Shown piece after piece: positions 49,297-58,527 of a stretch of DNA of 60,735 nt. Position numbers and translations under genes: made by a program. The stretch's first letter is position 1. Each line of letters starts with the position of its first letter. The notes under the pieces were generated by a model. The model was not told the DNA's origin. It was given only the letters and a program-made list of their open reading frames with translations, and did no database searches. This DNA comes from Ruminococcus sp. (lineage in GTDB: Bacteria > Bacillota > Clostridia > Oscillospirales > Ruminococcaceae), in the NCBI GenBank assembly GCA_015066975.1, contig SVNI01000005.1, forward strand, positions 1 to 60,735, written 5' to 3'.

Positions 49297-50163
49297 TTAT
49301 TCTCCGTTGTCCGATATATAACTATTATTTTCCTCAATGGGAATATCAATCATGAGAGAACTGCTGTTTCCGCTGGTGACTTTCGGCATGACACCGTCCC
49401 ATTTATCAATCTGATTATACATCAGGACTTTGTTTGAGAGGGATTCTTCAATTTTCTTATTGGCATCCGCCTGCGCTTCGGCTTTGGCGCGGATAGCTTC
49501 TGCTTCGGCATTGGCAGCGATAACTTTCTTTTTGGCTTCGGCTTCTGCAATAACAATCTGCTGTTTCTGTTCGGTCTGCGTCTTGATAAGATTCTGTTCA
49601 GCGACCTGTTTTGCCTCAATAGCGGCATTGAATTCAGCAGAGAAATCAAAATTGACGATATTGAATTTTTCGATATAAATTCCGTAATCGTTCAGCTTGT
49701 TATCGAGTTCGGTCTTAACTTCATCGCCGACTGCGGTGCGTTTTGTGATGAGTTCTTCGGCAGTATATTTTGCAGTTGCGGCTTTCATACACTCCTGCAC
49801 GACAGGTGTGATTAACACAGTCTGATAATCCGTGCCGACATTCTGATACATCTGCGCCGACATATTGGAAACCAGTCTGTAATTGACAGCAATCGTACTG
49901 CTGACAGTCTGCAAGTCTTTCGAGACAGCGGAAGCGGGGGCTTCATAGACCTGAATTTTATTCGAGACATTCTGCACATTCTGTACAAACGGTGCTTTGA
50001 AATGGAAGCCCTCACTCAGAACATTCTGCGATACCTGTCCGAGTGTTACGACAACCCCGGTATGTCCTGCGGGGACGATAGTTGCCGCATTTCCGATAAT
50101 TATCAATGCTGCCAGTGCAATTACTGCTGACAGAACAATTCTCTTTATTTTAGCTTTATTCAT
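49297..50163 (-). CDS. Prohibitin-like SPFH domain membrane protein
   Basis: The 288-aa protein has one N-terminal membrane helix (about 9-28), then VPAGHTGVVVTLGQVSQNVL, the SPFH/band-7 domain (about 30-190) with GFHFKAPFVQNVQ, and a long Ala/Glu/Lys coiled coil (about 195-245). Prohibitin-like proteins form ring assemblies on the membrane and often modulate proteases such as FtsH. The ATG overlaps the stop of tyrA by 4 nt. Confidence 0.88.
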   Translation of the reverse strand: MNKAKIKRIVLSAVIALAALIIIGNAATIVPAGHTGVVVTLGQVSQNVLSEGFHFKAPFVQNVQNVSNKIQVYEAPASAVSKDLQTVSSTIAVNYRLVSNMSAQMYQNVGTDYQTVLITPVVQECMKAATAKYTAEELITKRTAVGDEVKTELDNKLNDYGIYIEKFNIVNFDFSAEFNAAIEAKQVAEQNLIKTQTEQKQQIVIAEAEAKKKVIAANAEAEAIRAKAEAQADANKKIEESLSNKVLMYNQIDKWDGVMPKVTSGNSSSLMIDIPIEENNSYISDNGE

Positions 50164-51044
50164 GAATCGCTCTCTTTCTTGGTTAAATCAATCACCGTTG
50201 GCGAATTTCTTCTGTTTGTAAGATTCTGTTCTTTGCGGAGTCTGCCGTCACGGATTAAAGCATAGACAGCATCCCTGTCTTTATCCGCAAGGGCTTTCTG
50301 ATAATCCTGCAAATGATGAATCAGAATATCCAGTTCATAAGACAGGCTCTCCTGATTTTCCATGAACAAATCTGCCCACATATCCTCATTCATAGTTGCG
50401 ATACGGGTCATATCCTGAAAGCTTCCGCCTGAAAAACCGCTCTCGAACTGAATTTCCGGGCTTTGCACATAAGAACTGGATACTACATGCGCAAGCTGGG
50501 AAGTATAGGCAATCATTCTGTCATGCATTTCCGGCGTAGTGATAACAAATTTCCGGAAGCCTATCTGATGCGCGAAATTCTGTACCTGTGCGATAATAGA
50601 TTTGGGAGTTTCAGGGAGAGGTGTCATGATAAAATTCGCCCCCTGAAACAGATTTTCATCCGAAACATCAAAGCCTGCTTTTTCCTTGCCAGCCATGGGA
50701 TGGGTACTCAGATAATGTACACCGTATTGGGAACAGAGTTCTGTCATTTTCTTCGGGAGGTCAGTTTTTACGCCGGTGACATCCAGAACAATTGTATTTT
50801 TCTGCATTGTTCCGATATGATTTCTGACCCATTTTCTTGTTAAATCCGGATAGAGTGAAGTAATAATCATATCAAATCCGGAGCAGTCATCCCCGGCGAT
50901 TTCGTCAACGGCATGTTCAGCGAGGGCTTTTTCGGCAACAGCTTTGGTTCTGTTCCATCCGCAGACGGCATGGTCAGTATAAGCGTGAATCGCCTTGCAG
51001 AGCGAACCGCCGATTAATCCTAATCCGGCAACCAGAATTTTCAT
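50160..51044 (-). CDS. tyrA: Prephenate dehydrogenase
   Basis: TyrA oxidatively decarboxylates prephenate to 4-hydroxyphenylpyruvate on the way to tyrosine. The product (294 aa from ATG 51044, behind AAGGAG) has the NAD-binding VAGLGLIGGSLCKAI at the start, IVLDVTGVKTDLP, the catalytic-histidine block STHPMAGKEKAGFD and LAHVVSSSYVQS. There is no chorismate mutase or ACT domain. Spaced 5 nt from the upstream disordered-protein gene. Confidence 0.93.
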   Translation of the reverse strand: MKILVAGLGLIGGSLCKAIHAYTDHAVCGWNRTKAVAEKALAEHAVDEIAGDDCSGFDMIITSLYPDLTRKWVRNHIGTMQKNTIVLDVTGVKTDLPKKMTELCSQYGVHYLSTHPMAGKEKAGFDVSDENLFQGANFIMTPLPETPKSIIAQVQNFAHQIGFRKFVITTPEMHDRMIAYTSQLAHVVSSSYVQSPEIQFESGFSGGSFQDMTRIATMNEDMWADLFMENQESLSYELDILIHHLQDYQKALADKDRDAVYALIRDGRLRKEQNLTNRRNSPTVIDLTKKESDS

Positions 51045-51049
51045 AGCTA

Positions 51050-52351
51050 TCAAATCTCCTTATGATGTTTTTTCCGTTTCTTCTTGGCAACGGAAACTTT
51101 CTTTTTTTCTTTCGGCCTGACGGCAGGCATAGAAACTGTTTTGAATGTTGCTGTCACGCTGAAATCCAGATTCATTTTCTGTTCTTCTTTCGGCTGTTCC
51201 GGCTGTATGTGTACTTCTGTCACTTTTTCCGGGGGCTGATAGAATACTGGTTCTTCTTTCATTTCAGAAGCTTCCGGATTCGGAGCAGTTTCCTCTTTTG
51301 GGAGAGGTTCTTTGAGCTGTGCTGTATCACGGGTGAAAATCTTCTTCCAGAAATCAGCAATTTTACTGATAAAACCTTTTTTCACAGATTTTGCAGATTT
51401 TTTTGTTTTTTTATGCTTTTTGGATTTTTTATTTTTCTTTCTGGATTTTTTGGTAACTTCGGATTTTGCATGTTCAGTATCAGAAATTTCGGATTCTTCC
51501 AGAGTCACATCACTGAGCTGTTCTGACATTTGTTTTAATCCGGCATCTTCGCCGGAAGTGAACGGGATATCAGGGATTTCCGATAAAGCCGGGATTTCCG
51601 GGCTTTTGGTTTCGCGTAAAAATTTAAGCTGTGCAGAATTTTCGGTTTCTGCAATCTGTGAAAATTCAGAAAGCGCATCTTCCCATGCGGGAATTTCTTC
51701 TTCTGGTTCGGGAAGCACCTGTTCCGGGAGCGGTTCTGGAGGAAGAACCGCCTGTTTCATCTTCCGGCGGATTTCTTCGGCACGTTTGCGGACTTTTTCT
51801 TTCCGGATTTGTTCGGGAGTCCGGGGCGGTGTGGAAGCAAGCACTGCTTCCAGCTTTTCCTGTTTCAGGCGGTCAGCAATGCTGGTATCTCTGGGAACAT
51901 CCGGCGGAAGTTCGTCCTTGATTTCAATATGGAAATTCTTTTTGGGCTGAACCGTATCAGAAAGCGATTCTGTCTGTAATTTCTTCTTTTTCTTATGTTT
52001 TGTTTTTGTGGGTTTCTGTTCTGTTTTAGGGAGTGGTTTTCTGTCGGCATCCGGCTGGGGAAGCGCATCTTCCAGAAGTCTGTCATGCATTCTGACAACC
52101 GGATTCTGAGAAGGTTCTTCTGAAAAATGGCTCACCGGGTCAGGAGTGACAACCGGCGGCCGTTTTCTTGACGGAGGTGCATCATAGACAGGTTTTGGTG
52201 CTGTTGGTGCAGAAGTCCGTTCGCGGTTCATTTTCTCAACAATGGCATCCACTTTCTGACGGGATTCTTCACTGACAGCGATTTCCGGAGAGGGCGGAAG
52301 TTCGGAATCATCCACTAAATTACGGAGCAGGTCATGAAATTCTCGTTTCAT
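51050..52351 (-). CDS. Lys/Pro/Glu-rich, apparently disordered protein
   Basis: This 433-aa protein cannot be assigned. It is low in complexity, with proline-rich acidic stretches alternating with poly-basic blocks (KTKHKKKKKLQ near 120; KKSRKKNKKSKKHKKTKKSA near 305; KKKVSVAKKKRKKHH at the end). A short basic-hydrophobic stretch, FISKIADFWKKIFTRD (about 330), could be an amphipathic membrane- or nucleic-acid-contacting helix. It also carries SPEIPALSEIPDIPFTS, like the repeated motif of the protein at 3073-4917. No signal peptide. It lies between proA and tyrA in a long co-directional run. Confidence 0.7.
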   Translation of the reverse strand: MKREFHDLLRNLVDDSELPPSPEIAVSEESRQKVDAIVEKMNRERTSAPTAPKPVYDAPPSRKRPPVVTPDPVSHFSEEPSQNPVVRMHDRLLEDALPQPDADRKPLPKTEQKPTKTKHKKKKKLQTESLSDTVQPKKNFHIEIKDELPPDVPRDTSIADRLKQEKLEAVLASTPPRTPEQIRKEKVRKRAEEIRRKMKQAVLPPEPLPEQVLPEPEEEIPAWEDALSEFSQIAETENSAQLKFLRETKSPEIPALSEIPDIPFTSGEDAGLKQMSEQLSDVTLEESEISDTEHAKSEVTKKSRKKNKKSKKHKKTKKSAKSVKKGFISKIADFWKKIFTRDTAQLKEPLPKEETAPNPEASEMKEEPVFYQPPEKVTEVHIQPEQPKEEQKMNLDFSVTATFKTVSMPAVRPKEKKKVSVAKKKRKKHHKEI

Positions 52352-52360
52352 AAGATATCA

Positions 52361-53611
52361 TTAACCTCTGATTTGGCCGTTTCCGGTGATTCTGTACTGA
52401 GTTGTTGTCAGTGCAAGCAGACCCATAGGCCCTCTTGCATGGAGTTTCTGGGTAGAAATGCCGATTTCTGCCCCGAATCCGAATTCTTCGCCGTCAGTGA
52501 ATCTTGTAGAGGCATTGACATAGACAGCAGCAGAATTCACATGATTCAGGAAATATTCTGCATGGTTCATGTTCTGTGTGATGATGGATTCCGAATGACT
52601 GGTGCTGTATTTCTGGATATGAGAAACAGCTTCTTCGACAGAATCCACAACCCGGACAGCAATTTCATAATTGCCATATTCTTTGAAGTAATCTTCTTCG
52701 GTGACAGGAATCACGCAGTCACCGAGAATTTTTTTAGTGATTTCGCATCCGTGGATGATAACTTCATGCTTATCGAACGCTTTCTTGATTTCGGGCAGAA
52801 TTTTTTCTGCGATATTTTTATGAATCAGGAGTGTTTCAATGGCATTGCAGACAGACGGACGCTGTGTCTTGGCGTTATCAGCAATGCTGACAGCCATTTC
52901 CGGTTCTGCGGATTCGTCGATATAAACATGACAGTTTCCAGCACCCGTTTCGATAACCGGAACAGTTGCCTGCTTGACAACTGCCTGAATCAGGCCTGCA
53001 CCGCCTCTGGGAATCAGAACATCCAGATAGCCGTTTAACTTCATCATATCGGCGGCAGTTTCCCTGTCAGTCTTTTCAACAAGCTGAACCAGTTCTGCCG
53101 GAAGTCCGACACTGACGAGTGCTTCCTGCATGACTTTCACCAGACAGAGATTAGAATTGATAGCTTCCTTTCCGCCCCGGAGAATCACTGCATTACCAGC
53201 TTTCAGGCAGAGTACAGCAGCATCCACAGTAACATTCGGACGGGATTCAAAAATAATTCCGATAACGCCCATAGGTACGCGTACCTGACGGATTCTTAAA
53301 CCGTTTGGCCGAAGCCAGCCCCTGACTTCTTCCCCAACGGGGTCATCTAAAGCAACTACTTTCAGAACCGCATTGGCGATTGCCTGAATGCGCTTTTCAT
53401 CAAGTTTCAGTCTGTCCTGCATTGCCGGAGTCATGTTATTTTTGACAGCATTTTCCATATCTTTCTGATTGGCTTCGATAATCTTGTCAGTATTCTGAAC
53501 CAAAGCTTCAGAAATGGCTGTCAGTGCCTGATTTTTGAGCACTGTTCCGGCAGTGGATGCCGAATAGCTTGCCTGTTTTGCTTTCTGACCTAATTTTTCC
53601 ATATAATTCAT
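52361..53611 (-). CDS. proA: Glutamate-5-semialdehyde dehydrogenase (gamma-glutamyl phosphate reductase)
   Basis: ProA reduces gamma-glutamyl phosphate to the semialdehyde in proline synthesis. The 416-aa product is of normal length, with GIIFESRPNVTVDAAVLCLK, the catalytic cysteine in KTQRPSVCNAIETLLIH, FTDGEEFGFGAEIGIST and RGPMGLLALTT. It follows proB by 29 nt and starts behind GAGGGGA. Confidence 0.96.
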   Translation of the reverse strand: MNYMEKLGQKAKQASYSASTAGTVLKNQALTAISEALVQNTDKIIEANQKDMENAVKNNMTPAMQDRLKLDEKRIQAIANAVLKVVALDDPVGEEVRGWLRPNGLRIRQVRVPMGVIGIIFESRPNVTVDAAVLCLKAGNAVILRGGKEAINSNLCLVKVMQEALVSVGLPAELVQLVEKTDRETAADMMKLNGYLDVLIPRGGAGLIQAVVKQATVPVIETGAGNCHVYIDESAEPEMAVSIADNAKTQRPSVCNAIETLLIHKNIAEKILPEIKKAFDKHEVIIHGCEITKKILGDCVIPVTEEDYFKEYGNYEIAVRVVDSVEEAVSHIQKYSTSHSESIITQNMNHAEYFLNHVNSAAVYVNASTRFTDGEEFGFGAEIGISTQKLHARGPMGLLALTTTQYRITGNGQIRG

Positions 53612-53640
53612 GATAAAATTCCCCTCTCTGCTGATATATT

Positions 53641-54438
53641 TTATGACTTGGAAGCCGGAAAATATGTTCCGATTTCTTCTCCGTCGAATAATTTATATAA
53701 ATCTTCCGGATTTTTGCCGTTCATGATAATCATATCCACTCCGGCGGAAGTGGCGATTTTTGCGGCATTGATTTTCGTCGCCATACCGCCTGAACCCAGC
53801 TTGCTTCCTGCGCCACCGGCGATTTCTTCGATATGTTCATCAATCTTTTCGACAACCGAAATGATTTCGGCATTTTGATTCTGATGTGGGTCATCTGAAT
53901 ACAGGCCGTCAATATCTGACAGAATAATTAAAGCTTCTGCGCCGGCGATAGATGCCACAATTGCCGAAAGTGAATCGTTTTCGCCGATTTCGAGTTCCAG
54001 TTCGTCGATAGCGACGGTATCATTTTCATTTACAATCGGAATCACGCCGAGTTCGGTCAGCGCATCAATGGCATTGCGGACGTTATTCACTCTATCCGGT
54101 GTGCTGATAATTGTTTTTGTCAGGAGAATCTGTGCGACGGTAATTCCATATTTTGCGAACATCTCATCATAGATATGCATCAGTTCGCACTGACCAACAG
54201 CAGCAGCAGCCTGTTTTGAGGGAGTATCTTTCGGACGTTCTTTCAGATTCAGCTTGCCGACTCCCAGGCCAACTGCACCGGATGAAACCAGAATGATTTC
54301 ATGACCGGCATTCTGCAAATCTGCGAGCACTCTGGTCAGATTTGTCATACGGCGAATGTTGAGCTTTCCGGTTTTATGCGCCAGTGTGGAAGTGCCTAAT
54401 TTAATCACAATGCGCTTTTTATTTCTTAAATCTATCAT
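53641..54438 (-). CDS. proB: Glutamate 5-kinase (short form without PUA domain)
   Basis: ProB phosphorylates glutamate, the regulated first step of proline synthesis. The 265-aa product has only the amino acid kinase domain: KRIVIKLGTSTLAHK, ILVSSGAVGLGVGKLNL, PIVNENDTVAIDE, GGAGSKLGSGGMATKI. The C-terminal PUA domain of the E. coli type (367 aa) is absent, as in several Firmicutes. Transcribed with proA; no proC in view. Upstream is a 2-hydroxyacid dehydrogenase gene. Confidence 0.95.
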   Translation of the reverse strand: MIDLRNKKRIVIKLGTSTLAHKTGKLNIRRMTNLTRVLADLQNAGHEIILVSSGAVGLGVGKLNLKERPKDTPSKQAAAAVGQCELMHIYDEMFAKYGITVAQILLTKTIISTPDRVNNVRNAIDALTELGVIPIVNENDTVAIDELELEIGENDSLSAIVASIAGAEALIILSDIDGLYSDDPHQNQNAEIISVVEKIDEHIEEIAGGAGSKLGSGGMATKINAAKIATSAGVDMIIMNGKNPEDLYKLFDGEEIGTYFPASKS

Positions 54439-54463
54439 AAAAATGATTCTTGCCTTTCTATTT

Positions 54464-55420
54464 TTAATTTACCTGATTCTTGGGACTGCCTGCGAGATAG
54501 GCTTCAAGATTATCGGAAACTATCTGCAATAATCTTTCACGGGTTTCGACTGCCGACCATGCAATGTGCGGCGTAATCAGGCAGTTTTTCGCAGATTTCA
54601 GAGGGGTTTCCGGAGACATTGGCTCTTGTACGAGTACATCAAGGCCAGCACCGGCGATTTTCTCCTGATTGAGTGCATCTGCCAAATCCTGTTCACAGAC
54701 GATTCCGCCTCTTGCCGTATTGATGAGATAAGCGGAAGGCTTCATCAGGCTGAGAGTTTCTTTTCGTATCAGATTTGCGGTTTGTTCCGTCAGCGGACAG
54801 TGAATTGTCACGACATCCGACTGCCGGAAGATTTCTTCCTGAGAAACTAATGCAAACGGACAGTTTTCCGGTTTCGTTCTGGTATTGATGATAACTCTCA
54901 TTCCGAGGGCATCAGCGACTTTTGCGACATTCCGGCCAATACTTCCATAGCCGATAATTCCGATTGTTTTTTGATACAGCTCATGCACCGGATACGGAAA
55001 ATAAGAAAACACCTGACTGCGTTCCCATTCACCCTCTCTGACTGCTTTGTGATAAGCATTCAGATTTCCGGCCAGAGTAAACAGCAGGGCGAACGTATGC
55101 TGTACTACTGCATGAGTGGAATATTCCCCGGCATTGCAGACAGTAATCTTTCTTTCTGTTGCTGCCGGAATATCAATATTATTATACCCTGTTGCGAACA
55201 AGCCGATATATTTCAGATTTCTGCACTGATTCATGACTTCTCTGGTGATGGGGGTCTTATTGCACAGAACTGCATCTGCATCACCGATTTTTTCAGCGAC
55301 TTCATCAGGGCTGGTTGTGCCATTGCAGATGACTTCGCCATACTTCGAGAAAATTTTCAGAATATGGGCTTTCATATCCGGAAGTGCAAGTGTATCTCCG
55401 TCAGGAATTACAATTTTCAT
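54464..55420 (-). CDS. D-2-hydroxyacid dehydrogenase (NAD-binding)
   Basis: The 318-aa protein belongs to the D-isomer-specific 2-hydroxyacid dehydrogenases. It has the substrate domain block GYNNIDIPAATERKITVCN, the NAD loop GIIGYGSIGRNVAKVA, the catalytic arginine in LINTARGGIV, an acidic residue in GLDVLVQEPM and the catalytic histidine in LITPHIAWSA. Glycerate, hydroxypyruvate or a related 2-oxoacid are likely substrates; the exact one cannot be told. Overlaps the preceding membrane-protein gene by 4 nt. Confidence 0.9.
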   Translation of the reverse strand: MKIVIPDGDTLALPDMKAHILKIFSKYGEVICNGTTSPDEVAEKIGDADAVLCNKTPITREVMNQCRNLKYIGLFATGYNNIDIPAATERKITVCNAGEYSTHAVVQHTFALLFTLAGNLNAYHKAVREGEWERSQVFSYFPYPVHELYQKTIGIIGYGSIGRNVAKVADALGMRVIINTRTKPENCPFALVSQEEIFRQSDVVTIHCPLTEQTANLIRKETLSLMKPSAYLINTARGGIVCEQDLADALNQEKIAGAGLDVLVQEPMSPETPLKSAKNCLITPHIAWSAVETRERLLQIVSDNLEAYLAGSPKNQVN

Positions 55421-55731
55421 GATGCATTCTCCTCTTGTTCAGATTCTGACTGTTTGGGAACAGGTTCAGGATTTTTATTTTTATCCACAGTCACTGACAG
55501 AACAAATGCCAGAATCAGAGCGATAAATTCCACCACGCCCAGACCATAGAAAAAGCTCATGCTGTCCACCAGATACGGCAGAAGCGTACACGGCAGGGCA
55601 ATTGCCATCACAAGATGATGACTTTTTCTGTATCGGATAAATTGCAGACCGAACACCAGCAGTGCCAGCATTCCGAGGACAATATGCATTCCCATATGAA
55701 TCGGAAATAAAGAATTATCTATTGTTTCCAT
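55417..55731 (-). CDS. Small three-helix membrane protein
   Basis: A 104-aa protein with three membrane helices (IHMGMHIVLGMLALLVFGLQ; HLVMAIALPCTLLPYLV; VEFIALILAFVLSVTV) and an acidic cytoplasmic tail. Not assigned. It is the first gene of the run that includes the 2-hydroxyacid dehydrogenase and proBA and has its own promoter. Confidence 0.7.
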   Translation of the reverse strand: METIDNSLFPIHMGMHIVLGMLALLVFGLQFIRYRKSHHLVMAIALPCTLLPYLVDSMSFFYGLGVVEFIALILAFVLSVTVDKNKNPEPVPKQSESEQEENAS

Positions 55732-55774
55732 AAGTTTTCAGTCTCCTTTGATTGATATTCTGCATTTCTTTTTT

Positions 55775-55803
55775 ATTATAGCACAAATATTTCCGAAATG
55801 CAA
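55775..55803 (-). promoter_or_regulatory. sigma-A promoter of the membrane protein-dehydrogenase-proBA run
   Basis: Minus-strand TTGCAT (55798-55803) and TATAAT (55775-55780), 17-bp spacer, extended -10 TGC. Confidence 0.75.
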
Positions 55804-55832
55804 TAGAGAAATTTATTTTTCTGCATGTCATT

Positions 55833-56768
55833 TCATAACAGGAGAAGTTCTTCATAGCCGAGGACTTCTTCAATCATTCGGATAGCACTTTCGTGACGGA
55901 ACTCCATTTTCTGGAGAATTTCTCCGCCCTTCATGATAAGGCGGTGAGCGATAACTTCGGGAGCAGTTTCGCGGATATCTTCAGAGATGAGATAATCACG
56001 GCCGTGCATAGCCGCCCATGCTTTTGCCGTCTGATGCATGGCCTGCAAACCTCTTGTGCTCAATCCAACCTGAACAGTTTTGTCAGTTCTGGTTTTTTCG
56101 GCGATAGCCAGCAAGGCTTCTGACATTTCATCAGAAGTATAGACTTTCTGTACGGATTCGCGGGCTTTCAGAAGTTCCTGCACGGAACTGACAGTTTTTT
56201 CCGGAAGGTGATTTTCTCCTGCAAGAATTTGTTTTTCATCGTCATGTTCCGGATATCCCAGATGCAGGCTCATCAGGAATCTGTCAAGCTGTGATTCTGA
56301 AAGCGGATACAGATTCTGATTCTGGACGGGAGTCTGTGAAGCAATCACGAAAAATGATTCATTCAGAGGATAATGCTTTTCACCGTCGGAAACCTGATAT
56401 GTTTCCATGCAGTTAATCAAAGCATTCTGTGTTTTCGGGGGTGTTCTGTTGATTTCGTCTGCTAACAGCATATCTGTAAAGACCGTTCCGGGATGAAATT
56501 CAAAATCTTTTGTTTTCGGACTGAATTCTTTTCTGCCGGTAACATCTTCAGGGAGCAAGTCCGGTGTACAGCGGATTCTGGCAAACTGACAGCCCAGACT
56601 GACCGCAAGTGCTTTTATAAGGGTATATTTTCCCGTTCCGGTCATATCTTCCAGAATGACATGACCTCCAGCTAACAAAGAAGCTATCACTCTGTCAATG
56701 ACGGCATCCTGTCCGAATACTGCAAAAGCTATATTCTGATGCAGTTTTTCAGAAAATTCTTTTACCAT
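55833..56768 (-). CDS. MoxR-family AAA+ ATPase with altered P-loop
   Basis: From the ATG at 56768 (behind AAAGGA) the product is 311 aa, the normal MoxR length. Walker B (MLLADEINRTPPKTQNALIN) and the arginine-finger block YPLSESQLDRFLMSL are normal. The P-loop reads DMTGTGKYT (41-49): a Tyr follows the lysine where Ser/Thr should coordinate magnesium. The sensor-1 asparagine is also changed (ASQTP where ATQNP is expected). It may bind nucleotide poorly or not hydrolyse it. No VWA or DUF58 gene follows; instead it is the last gene behind the ABC exporter pair, 16 nt after it. Confidence 0.85.
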   Translation of the reverse strand: MVKEFSEKLHQNIAFAVFGQDAVIDRVIASLLAGGHVILEDMTGTGKYTLIKALAVSLGCQFARIRCTPDLLPEDVTGRKEFSPKTKDFEFHPGTVFTDMLLADEINRTPPKTQNALINCMETYQVSDGEKHYPLNESFFVIASQTPVQNQNLYPLSESQLDRFLMSLHLGYPEHDDEKQILAGENHLPEKTVSSVQELLKARESVQKVYTSDEMSEALLAIAEKTRTDKTVQVGLSTRGLQAMHQTAKAWAAMHGRDYLISEDIRETAPEVIAHRLIMKGGEILQKMEFRHESAIRMIEEVLGYEELLLL

Positions 56769-56784
56769 AGAAGCAGTCCTTTCT

Positions 56785-58527
56785 TTATGATTCTGCAAAC
56801 TGTGAACGATACAGTTCTGCATAGAAGCCATCTTCCTGAAGCAGAGCTTCATGTGTCCCCTGTTCGATAATATTCCCCTCGCACATAACAAGAATCCAGT
56901 CTGCATTCTGAATTGTCGAAAGTCTGTGTGCTATCACGAAGCTGGTTTTGCCCTGCATGAGTGTTTCAAACGCTTTCTGAATCCTGTGTTCAGTTCTCAG
57001 GTCAATACTGCTGGTAGCTTCATCCAGAATCAGCATGGGGGGATTGGTCAGCATAATCCGGGCGATACATAATAGCTGTTTCTGTCCCTGTGACAGTCCG
57101 GAAGTATCGGAAATCACAGTATCATAGCCATTCGGCAGACGCTTGATAAAGCTGTGAGCGTGTGCGGATTTTGCGGCCTGTATGATTTCCTCTCTGGAAG
57201 CATCCGGTTTTCCATAAGCGATATTCTGTGCGACTGTTCCGGTAAAAATCCATGTTTCCTGTAAAACCATCCCGAACTGATTTCGCAGGCTGTCACGGGT
57301 AAAATGTTTTGTACTCTGATTATCAAGTAAAATTTCACCATCCTGAATTTCATAGAATCTCAGCAATAAATTAATGACTGTAGATTTTCCGCATCCGGTA
57401 GGGCCTACAATAGCGATTTTCTGCCCGTGCCTGGCTTTCATGCTGAAATGCTGAATCAGGGGTTTTTCCGGCAGATATGAGAATGATACGTCTTTGAATT
57501 CCAGTCTGCCGTTGCAGGATTCAAGCACTTCACTCTGGCTGTCATCCGGTTCGGACGGAGCATCCAGAACTTCAAACACTCTCTGTGCGCAGGAAATGGC
57601 ATTCTGCAATTCTGCGACAACGCCGGAAATTTCATTGAAAGGCTTTGTATACTGATTCGAGAATGCTAAGAAACTAGCCAGATTCCCGACTGTCATCACG
57701 CCGACCCACGGCAGAGCACCGATTGCTCCCAGTGCGCCGACTGTGCCGACTGCTGCATAAATCAGGCCGTTTACGAATCGGGTTGTTGGATTGCTCATAG
57801 ATGAAAAAAACGTTGCTTTCAGGCTGATTTCGCCGAGTTCTTTATTGATTTCCGAAAATCTTGCTTCGGCGCGTTCTTCATAAGCGAATGCTTTGACAAG
57901 CTTCTGACTGCTGACGAGTTCTTCCGTCAGTGCGCCGATATCGCCTCTTAATTTAGACTGCTTCTGAAAGGCATTATGTGACAGTGCTGTAATTTTCCCT
58001 GCAACAATCAGTGAAAGCGGCGTCATCAGCATAACAATCACAGTAATCTTGAAATTAATCGTCAGCATGAAAACCAGAGTTCCGACAATCGTCACAATTC
58101 CGGTAAACAACTGTGCAAATCCCTGCAATAAGCCGTCGGATAAGATTTCAATATCTGAAATAACTCTGGCAATCATATCGCCTCTGGCATGACTGTCGAT
58201 ATACGAAACAGGCATTTCTTCAAGTTTAGCGGTCAGTTCTGAACGAAGATTCTTCACCGTTCCGAAAGCTAATCTGTTGATAAACAGACTTTCCAGAAAC
58301 TGAAAAATTCCGCTGACAAGCACCAGAATTCCCAATATCAGGGCGATTCTGCCAAGTCCGTCGAAATCCACCTGATTCACGCCGACTGCATAGTCAACTG
58401 CTTTTCCAATCATGACGGGCACTATCAGAGAAAGTGAAATTCCTATCAGCGTGCAGAGAACCGTCAGAATCAGATATCCCCAGTAAGAACGGCAATATTT
58501 CAGAATTCTAAGAATGGTATGTTTCAT
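56785..58527 (-). CDS. ABC exporter subunit, canonical ATP site
   Basis: A 580-aa half-exporter: six-helix membrane domain (about 1-315) and ATPase domain. Walker A GPTGCGKST, Walker B MLILDEATSSID with the catalytic Glu, H-loop FVIAHRLST, but the signature is LSQGQ instead of LSGGQ. This pattern marks the partner that carries the working Walker motifs of the functional site in heterodimeric exporters. It overlaps the next upstream gene by 4 nt. Confidence 0.93.
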   Translation of the reverse strand: MKHTILRILKYCRSYWGYLILTVLCTLIGISLSLIVPVMIGKAVDYAVGVNQVDFDGLGRIALILGILVLVSGIFQFLESLFINRLAFGTVKNLRSELTAKLEEMPVSYIDSHARGDMIARVISDIEILSDGLLQGFAQLFTGIVTIVGTLVFMLTINFKITVIVMLMTPLSLIVAGKITALSHNAFQKQSKLRGDIGALTEELVSSQKLVKAFAYEERAEARFSEINKELGEISLKATFFSSMSNPTTRFVNGLIYAAVGTVGALGAIGALPWVGVMTVGNLASFLAFSNQYTKPFNEISGVVAELQNAISCAQRVFEVLDAPSEPDDSQSEVLESCNGRLEFKDVSFSYLPEKPLIQHFSMKARHGQKIAIVGPTGCGKSTVINLLLRFYEIQDGEILLDNQSTKHFTRDSLRNQFGMVLQETWIFTGTVAQNIAYGKPDASREEIIQAAKSAHAHSFIKRLPNGYDTVISDTSGLSQGQKQLLCIARIMLTNPPMLILDEATSSIDLRTEHRIQKAFETLMQGKTSFVIAHRLSTIQNADWILVMCEGNIIEQGTHEALLQEDGFYAELYRSQFAES

